A stretch of DNA of 40,741 bases from Streptomycetaceae bacterium (GTDB lineage: Bacteria; Actinomycetota; Actinomycetes; Nanopelagicales; Nanopelagicaceae), in contig JAIXPU010000022.1 in assembly GCA_027486075.1 (NCBI GenBank), forward strand, positions 1 to 40,741, in the 5' to 3' direction. The notes below the pieces were generated by a model. The model was not told where the DNA came from and did no database searches. It saw only the letters and a list, made by a program, of their open reading frames with translations. Each line of letters begins with the position of its first letter. Within the stretch, counting starts at the first letter, position 1. The translations under genes were made by a program, and so were the position numbers. Of the stretch, positions 16,955 to 24,380 are shown piece by piece.

Positions 16955-18373
16955 TTACAAATCTGCCGGTGATGAAAGTGTGCCGCGGATAGCTGTAGCA
17001 GCAGCTACTAGTGGGCTTACCAAGTGAGTACGCCCGCCCTTACCCTGGCGGCCTTCAAAGTTACGGTTTGAAGTGGAGGCAGAACGCTCACCAACAGCAA
17101 GTTGGTCTGGGTTCATTCCAAGACACATTGAGCAACCAGCGTTACGCCATTCAGCTCCGAAATCTAGGAAGACTTTATCCAGACCTTCCTTCATCGCTTG
17201 CTGGCGCACACGTTCTGAACCTGGAACTACGAGCATGCGAAGTTTTGGAGCAATCTTCTTGCCCTCAATAACGGATGCTGCAGCGCGAAGATCTTCGATA
17301 CGTCCATTGGTGCAAGAGCCCAAAAAGACAGTATCAATCGCTATCTTCTTCAACGGCGTGCCAGCTTCAAGTCCCATGTATTGCAGGGCACGTTCTGCGG
17401 CTCCACGCTCTTCAGCATCTGCGATATCTGCAGGGTTTGGAACCGCCGCATTCAGTGGAAGACCTTGTCCAGGGTTTGTTCCCCAGGTAACAAATGGCTC
17501 TAACTCATCAGCGTCGAGATTGATTTCAACATCAAAGGCCGCGTCAGCATCTGTGTAAAGGCTCTTCCAATATGCAAGAGCTGCATCCCAATCTTCAGGA
17601 GCGTGTGGTTTTCCCTTAATGTAATCGAAAGTTGTTTGGTCAGGTGCGATAAGTCCAGCGCGAGCTCCTGCTTCAATAGACATATTGCAGATGGTCATAC
17701 GGCCTTCCATCGAGAGTGCGCGAATAGCCGACCCGCGATACTCGATGATGTAGCCCTGTCCCCCGCCGGTACCAATCTTGGCGATGATGGCCAAGATGAT
17801 GTCTTTGGCGGTAACGCCTGCTTTCAAAGTTCCTTCAACGTTGATGGCCATTGTCTTCGGGCGGTTTGATGGAAGAGTCTGAGTAGCCAAGACATGCTCT
17901 ACCTCAGAAGTGCCGATACCAAATGCAATAGCACCGAAAGCTCCATGTGTTGAAGTATGTGAATCTCCGCAGACGATTGTCATACCTGGCTGAGTAATTC
18001 CAAGCTGTGGACCCACGACATGTACAACGCCTTGGTCAGCATCTCCTAATGAGTGGATTCGAATTCCAAACTCTTTTGCGTTATTGCGCAGAGTGTCGAT
18101 CTGTAACTTTGAGACAGGATCTGCAATTGGCTTCAAAATATCGATAGTCGGAGTGTTGTGATCTTCTGTAGCAATCGTTAAATCAGGGCGGCGCACCTTT
18201 CGTCCAGCAAGGCGCAGACCATCAAATGCCTGGGCGCTGGTTACTTCATGGATGAGTTGCAAATCGATATAGAGAAGGTCTGGTTCTCCTTCAGCAGATC
18301 GAACGACATGGTCTTCCCAAATCTTCTGCGCTAACGTCTTACCCATTTCGGTGGTGTACTCCTTCTTGCTCAT
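16955..18373 (-). CDS. leuC: 3-isopropylmalate dehydratase large subunit
   Basis: LeuC is the iron-sulfur catalytic subunit of isopropylmalate isomerase. It is 472 aa, as usual. DLQLIHEVTSAQAFDGLR, CGDSHTSTHGAFGAIAFGIGTSEVEHVLATQ, GSCTNGR and AGCSMCLGMN are present; their cysteines hold the 4Fe-4S cluster. The 40-base spacer to the divergent IclR-type gene holds both promoters, and the ATG has no evident Shine-Dalgarno sequence, so its leader is very short or missing. Control by the neighbouring regulator is likely, as for LtbR/NdgR in other actinobacteria. Confidence 0.97.
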   Translation of the reverse strand: MSKKEYTTEMGKTLAQKIWEDHVVRSAEGEPDLLYIDLQLIHEVTSAQAFDGLRLAGRKVRRPDLTIATEDHNTPTIDILKPIADPVSKLQIDTLRNNAKEFGIRIHSLGDADQGVVHVVGPQLGITQPGMTIVCGDSHTSTHGAFGAIAFGIGTSEVEHVLATQTLPSNRPKTMAINVEGTLKAGVTAKDIILAIIAKIGTGGGQGYIIEYRGSAIRALSMEGRMTICNMSIEAGARAGLIAPDQTTFDYIKGKPHAPEDWDAALAYWKSLYTDADAAFDVEINLDADELEPFVTWGTNPGQGLPLNAAVPNPADIADAEERGAAERALQYMGLEAGTPLKKIAIDTVFLGSCTNGRIEDLRAAASVIEGKKIAPKLRMLVVPGSERVRQQAMKEGLDKVFLDFGAEWRNAGCSMCLGMNPDQLAVGERSASTSNRNFEGRQGKGGRTHLVSPLVAAATAIRGTLSSPADL

Positions 18374-18377
18374 TCAA

Positions 18378-18413
18378 TTGGCATCTCAATAGGTGGGATG
18401 CTAATATCACTCC
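18378..18413 (+). promoter_or_regulatory. Promoter of the IclR-type gene, predicted leaderless, with operator-like inverted repeat
   Basis: TTGGCA (18378-18383), an 18-base spacer and TAATAT (18402-18407) are followed six bases later by the GTG start, so transcription would begin at the start codon. The inverted repeat GCATC-N11-GATGC (18381-18401) fills the spacer. The leuC promoter must lie in the same 40 bases on the other strand. Confidence 0.55.
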
Positions 18414-19133
18414 GTGGATAAGAAGAATAGCGGAGTTGGCGTATTAGATAAAGCCGTAGCAATTCTGGCAACCCTTGAATCTGGCCCCCACTCCCTCGCG
18501 GAGTTGGTCGCAGCAACAGGTATCGCTCGTCCTACCGCTCACCGCCTGGCGGTTGCACTTGAATTCCATCGCCTGGTAGCCCGCGACCTTAACGGGCGCT
18601 TCATCATCGGGCCTCGCTCAAGTGAGTTGGCCGCAGCTGCTGGCGAAGATCGACTTATCGCAGCAGCAGCTCCAGCGCTGGCAGCGCTGCGTGATGCAAC
18701 TGGTGAATCTGCTCAGCTCTATCGCCGCCAAGGAGATATCCGAATCTGTGTGGCTGTTGCAGAACGGCTCTCAGGTTTACGTGACTCTGTTCCAGTGGGT
18801 GCATCGCTGACGATGCAGGCAGGATCTGCTGCGCAAATTTTAATGGCTTGGGAAGATTCCGAGAAGATTCATCGCGGGTTAAAGAGCGCACGATTTACTG
18901 CAGCCCACCTTGCTGCGGATCGCCGCCGCGGTTGGGCGCAATCAGTGGGTGAACGTGAAGCGGGTGTCGCATCAGTATCTGCCCCAGTTCGTGGACCTAA
19001 TGGGAAGGTAATCGCTGCTGTATCAATTAGCGGACCTATTGAACGTTTAGGGCGCCAACCTGGTCGCTTACATGCCGCCGCTGTTGTCGCAACTGCAGAA
19101 CGATTAACTGAGCACTTAAAGTCTGGAAAGTAA
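18414..19133 (+). CDS. IclR-family regulator, LtbR/NdgR-like
   Basis: This transcription regulator has 239 aa. An N-terminal winged helix-turn-helix (LDKAVAILATLESGPHSLAELVAATGIARPTAHRLAVALE, here split: about residues 10-50) is followed by the IclR effector domain, with SAQLYRRQGDIRICVAVAE and VSAPVRGPNGKVIAAVSISGP. In Corynebacterium (LtbR) and Streptomyces (NdgR), orthologues beside leuCD control leucine synthesis genes. The divergent layout here is the same. It starts at GTG 18414, probably on a leaderless transcript. Its end is separated from the convergent recX by one base. Confidence 0.9.
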   Translation: MDKKNSGVGVLDKAVAILATLESGPHSLAELVAATGIARPTAHRLAVALEFHRLVARDLNGRFIIGPRSSELAAAAGEDRLIAAAAPALAALRDATGESAQLYRRQGDIRICVAVAERLSGLRDSVPVGASLTMQAGSAAQILMAWEDSEKIHRGLKSARFTAAHLAADRRRGWAQSVGEREAGVASVSAPVRGPNGKVIAAVSISGPIERLGRQPGRLHAAAVVATAERLTEHLKSGK

Positions 19134-19134
19134 G

Positions 19135-19641
19135 TTAGCTCTTAAGTAGATCGAGTTCTTTTAGTACTCGAGAGATAACTGAAAATCCAAAACCTTTACG
19201 TTGTAAGAGCGATTGAATACGGCGCACTTGTACATCAGGCTCAAGGCGCGACATAGTATTAAATTTCTTAAATGCTAAATCGAAGGCGGCGCGATATTCA
19301 GATTCATCGTCGATGCCATCGAGAGCCTCATCTATCTGCTCTTGGAGAACGCCCTTCTGGCGAAGTTCGCCAGCGATGATTCGTTTAGAGATCTTCTTAT
19401 GGTTGTGGCGAGATGTTGCCCAGGCTGTCGCAAATTCGCGATCATTGATCAACCCTGTCTCTTGGAGACGGAAGATCACCGCTTGGGCAACATCATCTTC
19501 AACGCCACGTGTCTTAAGGTGAGCGAGAAGCTCGCCCTTACTCTTTGCTCGCGTTACTAGCGCATTGAGCGCGATAGCGTGAGCAACTTCGTAAGGGTCA
19601 GAGCCCTCGCCGCGTTCTACCTTGGCAAATTGGAGAGAAAT
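19135..19641 (-). CDS. recX: RecX regulatory protein, no ordinary start codon
   Basis: RecX binds and moderates RecA filaments. The first ordinary start, GTG 19479, gives only 114 aa (MIFRLQETGLINDREFATAW). The frame continues upstream with recognisable RecX sequence (DPYEVAHAIALNALVTRAKS, then KGELLAHLKTRGVEDDVA), so the true gene is longer. No ATG, GTG or TTG occurs before this segment. The only candidate near recA is ATT at 19641, overlapping the last base of the recA stop, with GAGG about ten bases upstream; this gives 168 aa, normal for RecX. Alternatives are an assembly indel or a truncated protein. Confidence 0.8.
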   Translation of the reverse strand: MSLQFAKVERGEGSDPYEVAHAIALNALVTRAKSKGELLAHLKTRGVEDDVAQAVIFRLQETGLINDREFATAWATSRHNHKKISKRIIAGELRQKGVLQEQIDEALDGIDDESEYRAAFDLAFKKFNTMSRLEPDVQVRRIQSLLQRKGFGFSVISRVLKELDLLKS

Positions 19642-20720
19642 TAGAACTCAACCTCTGCTGCTGCTTCATCGATCTCAGCGATAAGCGCTGGATCTACGGC
19701 AACGGGTACAAAGGATTCGCGAATCTTCTTCTCGATCTCGTTGGCAAGATCTGGATTATCGATAAGGAATGCGCGTGAATTCTCTTTACCTTGGCCGAGT
19801 TGGTCAGCTTCGTAGGTGTACCAAGCGCCAGACTTCTTGACGATACCGAGCTCAACGCCCATATCGAGAAGTGAGCCTTCGCGTGAGATACCAATGCCGT
19901 AGATGATGTCGAACTCTGCCTGCTTAAATGGTGGAGCCATCTTATTTTTGACTACCTTGACGCGGGTGCGGTTACCGACTGATTCGGTGCCATCCTTCAG
20001 AGTTTCGATGCGACGGATATCGAGGCGAACAGAGGCATAGAACTTGAGCGCCTTACCGCCTGTTGTTGTTTCAGGGGATCCGAAGAAGACGCCAATCTTT
20101 TCGCGGAGCTGGTTGATAAAGATTGCAGTTGTCTTTGATTGGTGAAGTGCGCCGGTGATCTTACGGAGCGCCTGAGACATGAGACGAGCTTGTAGACCCA
20201 TATGAGAATCGCCCATCTCGCCTTCGATTTCTGCGCGAGGAACAAGAGCTGCAACTGAGTCGACGACAACGAGGTCGAGCGCACCTGAGCGAATCAACAT
20301 ATCCATAATTTCAAGTGCCTGTTCGCCGGTATCTGGCTGTGAGACGAGAAGAGCATCGATATCAACGCCAAGCTTCTTTGCATATTCAGCATCGAATGCA
20401 TGCTCTGCATCGATGAAGGCGCAGATTCCGCCGGCTTTCTGTGCATTTGCAATTGCATGCAAGGTAAGAGTTGTCTTACCTGAGCTTTCAGGTCCATAAA
20501 TTTCAATGATGCGACCACGTGGAAGGCCGCCAATTCCGAGTGCGATATCGAGTGCGATAGAGCCAGTTGGAATAACTTCGATTACCTGTGCCTGACGATC
20601 AGACATCTTCATTACTGAGCCCTTACCAAACTGTCGTTCGATTTGAGCGAGCGCGGTATCTAACGCCTTCTGGCGATCAGATACATTTTTATCTTCAGGC
20701 TTTGCTTTTTCAGTAGCCAC
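19641..20720 (-). CDS. recA: Recombinase RecA
   Basis: RecA forms filaments on single-stranded DNA for strand exchange and triggers LexA self-cleavage. It is 359 aa from GTG 20720, which has GGAG about six bases upstream; ATG 20732, four codons earlier, has no such site. Motifs are the Walker A GPESSGKTT, QPDTGEQALEI, VVDSVAALVPRAEIEGEMGDSHMGLQARLMSQALRK, and INQLREKIGVFFGSPETTTGGKALKFYASVRLD (loop 2 region). There is no intein. The 5' leader is nearly 200 bases, with a perfect LexA box at its far end. recX follows, overlapping by one base if it uses the ATT. Confidence 0.97.
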   Translation of the reverse strand: MATEKAKPEDKNVSDRQKALDTALAQIERQFGKGSVMKMSDRQAQVIEVIPTGSIALDIALGIGGLPRGRIIEIYGPESSGKTTLTLHAIANAQKAGGICAFIDAEHAFDAEYAKKLGVDIDALLVSQPDTGEQALEIMDMLIRSGALDLVVVDSVAALVPRAEIEGEMGDSHMGLQARLMSQALRKITGALHQSKTTAIFINQLREKIGVFFGSPETTTGGKALKFYASVRLDIRRIETLKDGTESVGNRTRVKVVKNKMAPPFKQAEFDIIYGIGISREGSLLDMGVELGIVKKSGAWYTYEADQLGQGKENSRAFLIDNPDLANEIEKKIRESFVPVAVDPALIAEIDEAAAEVEF

Positions 20721-20732
20721 TATCTTCTCCAT

Positions 20733-20918
20733 TTCATTTCGAACGTCTGCGAGCGCAGTCGTTGGTATTCGGCCCAGAAGGTACGGAATATCTCTACGAC
20801 GGCCCTTGGCGTTATAGAGACGCTGTGGGCGACAGGTAGAGCACCGCTCTGGCTGTTCAATCAGTTTCCTGACTCATCGCCTGTGCCTGCGAGCACCTGC
20901 GATGCGGATAAGGGTATC
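20733..20918 (-). other. Long recA upstream region with no recognised gene
   Basis: About 190 bases separate the LexA box from recA. The stretch is GC-richer than its surroundings and has a small hairpin AGAGC-ACC-GCTCT at 20838-20850. One minus-strand frame stays open for about 56 codons but has no start codon or ribosome binding site. I see no gene or known RNA in it. Confidence 0.4.
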
Positions 20919-20932
20919 CGAACATCTGTTCG
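20919..20932. promoter_or_regulatory. LexA-binding site (SOS box)
   Basis: CGAAC-ATCT-GTTCG is a perfect inverted repeat and fits the Gram-positive/actinobacterial SOS box. It lies about 187 bases before recA and 39 bases before the divergent yaaA-like gene, so it may control one or both. Confidence 0.85.
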
Positions 20933-20970
20933 AAAGGTAGCAGGAGCCACTGACAAGTAGGGTGTGTCGC

Positions 20971-21525
20971 GTGTTGATCCTGCTCCCACCCTCTGAGAAG
21001 AAGGCTGAGACGACCAAGCCAACCCCCGCTATCGCTGTCTATCAGGGCGTGCTCTACCAGGCGCTCGGCTGGCCCACGCTCTCGGCGGCGGCCCGCACCC
21101 GCGGTGAAGCTTCGGTGCGAATCATCTCGGCCAAATATGGCGCCATCGCACCTTCAGCGAAGATCGAAAGCTACAAAGCGAAGATCGATAACAAGGCGTT
21201 GAGCGCGCAGGTTGAGCAGCAGCTGCGCCCACTGGCAAAAGGCCTCATTGTGGATTGCCGGTCATCTACCTACAAAACTGTCTGGCGCGCACCGGCTGAA
21301 ATCACCGTTGAAGTTCGCATTTCTACCGTTGTTGATGGGGTGCGCACTGTCATCACCCATATGTCGAAGAAGACTCGAGGGGAAATCACTCGGTGGCTAT
21401 TGCAATCACGAGCCGCGCCAAAGAGCCCTGAAGATCTCTACGCCATCGTCTCTGAAAAATACCCGTGCGCTCTTACTCCATCAGATGGAGTAACGCCCTG
21501 GGTCTTGGAAGTTATCGCCGTTTAA
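20971..21525 (+). CDS. yaaA: YaaA family (DUF328) peroxide-stress protein
   Basis: This is a YaaA-family protein of 184 aa. It opens VLILLPPSEKKAE, the hallmark N-terminus, and contains RIISAKYGAIAPSAKIESYK and a C-terminal region close to family members. E. coli YaaA lowers DNA damage from hydrogen peroxide by limiting free iron and binds unusual DNA structures. Starts at GTG 20971 (AGGG eight bases upstream) or GTG 20962 are possible; the first matches the family better. Its first 150 bases are very GC-rich (47 of 60 at 21061-21120). It is shorter than E. coli YaaA (about 258 aa). Its end overlaps the convergent hydrolase by 14 bases. Confidence 0.75.
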   Translation: MLILLPPSEKKAETTKPTPAIAVYQGVLYQALGWPTLSAAARTRGEASVRIISAKYGAIAPSAKIESYKAKIDNKALSAQVEQQLRPLAKGLIVDCRSSTYKTVWRAPAEITVEVRISTVVDGVRTVITHMSKKTRGEITRWLLQSRAAPKSPEDLYAIVSEKYPCALTPSDGVTPWVLEVIAV

Positions 21526-22306
21526 GGTGGCTGGCGATAAAGTCAATAGTTAATTGCGGGTAGTTCCACATAATCACATGAGCGCAATTTTCAACCGTTA
21601 TCCACTCTGAATGAACAGGTGCGACCTCTCGCTCTTGCGCAAGAGGGTGCGGCAGAGTTAAGTCGTAATCTCCAAAGACAATCTTGACCGGAACGCTCTG
21701 CGGAATATGCGAAGAAAATTTCTTTCCACGTAACGCTTTCCACATCGGCATGTATCCTGTGGATCTTGCCATCGCCAAAACAGAATCTTTACAGGATTCA
21801 AATGAGAGTTCACGCCATAGATGTGTAATCTTTCTATAGCCCATCGCCTTCAGCGGCGGCAATTGATAGGCCAGCCTTAAGAAATACTGTGCACATTTTG
21901 CCAAGATCCTCGCAAAGAGACTTGGTGGCAGAAGCTGTGTCGGTCCCTCATGCCAGAGCCCAGCAGGTGCAAGGGCAGTAACGCTCTTCACCTTCTCGGG
22001 ATACGCCGCTGCAAGTTCTAGTGCAATCCATCCACCGAGAGAGTTTCCGGCAACATGAAATTCATTTACCTGATGCTCAGTCTCCATCATCTGCGCTATT
22101 GCGTGCGCTAACGAGCGCGGATCAAGTGCTTCATCGCCAAGTGCAGCGCTTCCATGGCCCGGTAGATCAATAGGGTGAATAACAAAGTACTCTTGCAGAC
22201 CATCATGGAGTGATCTCCAAATAGTTCCGGCAGAGCCAAGTCCATGGATTAAGACAAGTGCCGGTTTATCGGACGCAGGCGCAATGACCTCTGTAACTAC
22301 AGGCAT
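21512..22306 (-). CDS. Alpha/beta hydrolase of unknown substrate
   Basis: This is a 264 aa alpha/beta-hydrolase fold protein. The oxyanion-loop motif HGLGSAGTIW is near residue 21, the nucleophile elbow GNSLGG near residue 88, the acid probably the Asp in FGDYDLTLP, and the catalytic His in ENCAHVIMW. The pattern is that of the MhpC/BphD-like group of C-C bond or ester hydrolases, but the substrate cannot be read from sequence. No signal peptide is present. It follows the DUF3046 gene by two bases and is the last gene of the long thyX-to-hydrolase run. Confidence 0.85.
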   Translation of the reverse strand: MPVVTEVIAPASDKPALVLIHGLGSAGTIWRSLHDGLQEYFVIHPIDLPGHGSAALGDEALDPRSLAHAIAQMMETEHQVNEFHVAGNSLGGWIALELAAAYPEKVKSVTALAPAGLWHEGPTQLLPPSLFARILAKCAQYFLRLAYQLPPLKAMGYRKITHLWRELSFESCKDSVLAMARSTGYMPMWKALRGKKFSSHIPQSVPVKIVFGDYDLTLPHPLAQEREVAPVHSEWITVENCAHVIMWNYPQLTIDFIASHLKRR

Positions 22307-22308
22307 TT

Positions 22309-22509
22309 TTAATATCGGTACTTCTCTGTTTCAGCAGGACATTGCTTGCAAACAGCGCGCCAGATTTCATCAGCTTCACGCCCTGCTTTGAGCGCTTCAT
22401 TCACTGTCAGTGAACCGAGTTCGCTAATGGCGATATCTTCTGAGAAAGATGGCGCCCACGCTTCTCCGAAAGATAGCGACAGGCGTTCGCGAAGGTCAGA
22501 GATGCGCAT
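22309..22509 (-). CDS. DUF3046 family small protein
   Basis: This 66 aa protein belongs to DUF3046, a small actinobacterial family usually encoded just before recA (for example Rv2738c). It begins MRISDLRERLSLSFGEAWAP and has ISELGSLTVNEALKAGREAD and EIWRAVC, the family's conserved core. The function is unknown. ATG 22509 is preferred to the in-frame TTG 22515. Here a hydrolase and a yaaA-like gene separate it from recA, so the usual pairing has been interrupted. Confidence 0.85.
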   Translation of the reverse strand: MRISDLRERLSLSFGEAWAPSFSEDIAISELGSLTVNEALKAGREADEIWRAVCKQCPAETEKYRY

Positions 22510-22521
22510 GGACAAAAACTT

Positions 22522-23091
22522 TCAGAAGAGCGTGCGGTCAACCAGCAACTCGGCTTGATCGCGTGATTGCTTAGGTGTAATTGGTTGCATTACTTGGCCC
22601 AAAAGCCAGCGCATCGCCAGCCCGGTCCCAGCTTCTGACTTGGTCGCCTCAAAGATGCAGGTAGCAAGAACAAGATAGAGGGGATTCTGTGCCTGTGACA
22701 TGATCTGAATAAGCAGCTCTTGATCGTGAACGCGCATCGCCTTCAGTGCAGTATCTGCTGAAATCTCTCGTGATAAGAGTTCTAGCGCATCTGCAGGAGT
22801 GCCGGCTCGTTCTGCCGATTCTACAAGTCGCTCAACTTCAGCGGTGATGAGAGCAAGCAGAAGAGCGTTCTTATCTCGGTAATGGTTATACAAAGTCGCG
22901 CGCGAGACTTCTGAGGCATCGGCGATTTCAATCATTGAAATATTTGATGCACCGTGAGCAGCGATGAGGTTCTTAGTAGCCGAAAGAATTGCGCTCTCGG
23001 TGCGGCGATGAATTCCGCCTTGGAGTGAATACTTAGGCTGCGTCGACAACGGAGAGCTTTGCGCTTTCACGAGATTTGATTTCGTGGGCAA
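22522..23091 (-). CDS. TetR-family transcription regulator
   Basis: This is a TetR-type repressor of at most 189 aa. The helix-turn-helix is at about residues 30-75: RTESAILSATKNLIAAHGAS, then IEIADASEVSRATLYNHYRD. The C-terminal half is an all-helical ligand domain with no recognised substrate. The start is unclear: TTG 23091, GTG 23070 and TTG 23049 are in frame, all without a Shine-Dalgarno sequence and all overlapping the end of clgR, so translation is probably coupled. The regulated genes are unknown. Confidence 0.8.
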   Translation of the reverse strand: MPTKSNLVKAQSSPLSTQPKYSLQGGIHRRTESAILSATKNLIAAHGASNISMIEIADASEVSRATLYNHYRDKNALLLALITAEVERLVESAERAGTPADALELLSREISADTALKAMRVHDQELLIQIMSQAQNPLYLVLATCIFEATKSEAGTGLAMRWLLGQVMQPITPKQSRDQAELLVDRTLF

Positions 23092-23299
23092 CGCCAGTCA
23101 TCACTGATGAAAGTGTGAGACCAAGTGCTTCGCAGATTGCATTGAGAAGTTCAGAGGATGCCTCTTTTTGACCACGTTCAACTTCAGAGAGATAGCCAAG
23201 AGATACACGCGCTTCACGCGCTACATCGCGCAGTGTGCGAGATTGTGAGGTGCGCGCATCGCGAAGTGTGTGGCCAACTGCCTCACGTAATAGCGTCAT
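23033..23299 (-). CDS. clgR: ClgR-type XRE-family regulator
   Basis: This 88 aa protein has a single Cro/CI-type helix-turn-helix at about residues 8-65: LRDARTSQSRTLRDVAREAR, then VSLGYLSEVERGQKEASSEL. This is the sequence form of ClgR, the actinobacterial activator of clpP and clpC protease genes. ClgR lies downstream of pgsA and cinA in many actinobacteria, as here. ATG 23299 overlaps the cinA stop by four bases and has GGGAG upstream. The C-terminal tail ends in VVDAA; in other species the C-terminal alanines make ClgR a Clp substrate. Confidence 0.9.
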   Translation of the reverse strand: MTLLREAVGHTLRDARTSQSRTLRDVAREARVSLGYLSEVERGQKEASSELLNAICEALGLTLSSVMTGVAHEIKSRESAKLSVVDAA

Positions 23300-23790
23300 T
23301 GCGTACTCCCTTGATTTCTAGAGCTAAGAATACGCGCAAAGTTGCCTATTGCGCTGGATATAGCCCCTGTACGCACGCCTTCACGCCCGCTATCGAGTTG
23401 TAGGTGCAAAGTCTGTGAAATTGGCCCCTTAATGGCAATCCAGACAGTTCCTTCGCGGATTCCCATGTAATCACCGGGGCCGGCTATACCGGTTGTAGCG
23501 ATTGCCCAGGTTGATCCAAATTTTGCAAGAACGCCTGCCGCCATTTCATTAGCGACTTCTTCGCTGACAACGCTGTGCTGATCTATCGTCTTTTGCAATA
23601 CTCCCAAAAAATTAACTTTGACATCAGATGTGTACGAGATCACTCCCCCGAGAAAAACTGAAGATGCACCTGGAATCGTGGTGAGTGCATGTCCTACGCC
23701 ACCAGCTGTAAGTGATTCAGCAACTGCAACTGTCTCGTTGTGCGCTTTGAGGTGATCAATGATTAAACGAGCATGTGCAGTGGTCGGCAT
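23296..23790 (-). CDS. cinA: CinA C-terminal-type nicotinamide-nucleotide amidase
   Basis: This 164 aa protein is the CinA C-terminal (PncC) domain alone. It hydrolyses nicotinamide mononucleotide to nicotinate mononucleotide in pyridine-nucleotide salvage. VAVAESLTAGGVGHALT near residue 20, GGVISYTSDVK and ATTGIAGPGD are characteristic. The N-terminal molybdopterin-binding-like domain of full CinA is absent. It sits between pgsA and clgR, the usual actinobacterial order. Confidence 0.92.
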   Translation of the reverse strand: MPTTAHARLIIDHLKAHNETVAVAESLTAGGVGHALTTIPGASSVFLGGVISYTSDVKVNFLGVLQKTIDQHSVVSEEVANEMAAGVLAKFGSTWAIATTGIAGPGDYMGIREGTVWIAIKGPISQTLHLQLDSGREGVRTGAISSAIGNFARILSSRNQGSTQ

Positions 23791-23832
23791 GCACCAAAGT
23801 TACTCGTGTATTCCAATCCACGCCAGAGCTGG

Positions 23833-24375
23833 CTAGCGGCTACGCATCCACGCGCGTACATAGTCATATGCAGTCGTAATGGTGAGAATGATTGCGATAG
23901 AGATAAAGCCGACGCGGAACCATTCCAACCAAGACGGGAAGGGAAGGATGAAAAATCCAACGCCAAAGTTCTGCATCAAAGTCTTTATCTTTCCGCCCTT
24001 ACTTGCTGGAATTACGCCACCTTTAATGACCAATAGTCGGAAGATGGTGATCCCGATTTCACGAGTCAAGATAAGAATTGTGATCCACCAAGGAAAGTGA
24101 TCCAGAATGGAAAGTGAAATCATGGCAGCTCCAATGAGCGCCTTATCTGCCACAGGATCTAGGAATGCGCCTAATGGAGTTATTCGGTTAGAGCTGCGCG
24201 CCCATTTACCGTCGACGATATCTGTCATGCCGAGGATAAAGAAGATGCACCATGCGGCAATCTGATAGCTCGGATTTTCTCCGCCATCGAGAAAGAGGGC
24301 ATAGACGCCAAATGGAATGAGGGCAATTCGGGTTACCGTCAAAGTGTTGGGAGTAATAAATGAAGGAAGCTTCAT
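23833..24375 (-). CDS. pgsA: CDP-diacylglycerol--glycerol-3-phosphate 3-phosphatidyltransferase
   Basis: PgsA makes phosphatidylglycerol phosphate, the first committed step to phosphatidylglycerol and cardiolipin. It is 180 aa with about four membrane helices. The CDP-alcohol phosphotransferase motif DG-X2-AR-X8-G-X3-D-X3-D is intact, from DGKWAR to GAFLDPVADKA. The related PgsA2/PgsA3 and phosphatidylinositol-phosphate synthases share this motif, but the N-terminal PNTLTVTRIALIPFGVYAL and the place after rimO fit the PgsA type. It follows rimO by five bases. Confidence 0.93.
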   Translation of the reverse strand: MKLPSFITPNTLTVTRIALIPFGVYALFLDGGENPSYQIAAWCIFFILGMTDIVDGKWARSSNRITPLGAFLDPVADKALIGAAMISLSILDHFPWWITILILTREIGITIFRLLVIKGGVIPASKGGKIKTLMQNFGVGFFILPFPSWLEWFRVGFISIAIILTITTAYDYVRAWMRSR

Positions 24376-24380
24376 AAGGT

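Noticed and set aside
20826..20865. tRNA-like pieces (GGTAGAGCAC and GTTCAATC) upstream of recA
   Set aside because: The distance between the D-arm-like and T-loop-like pieces is only about 12 bases, too short for an anticodon arm, and no acceptor stem is present.
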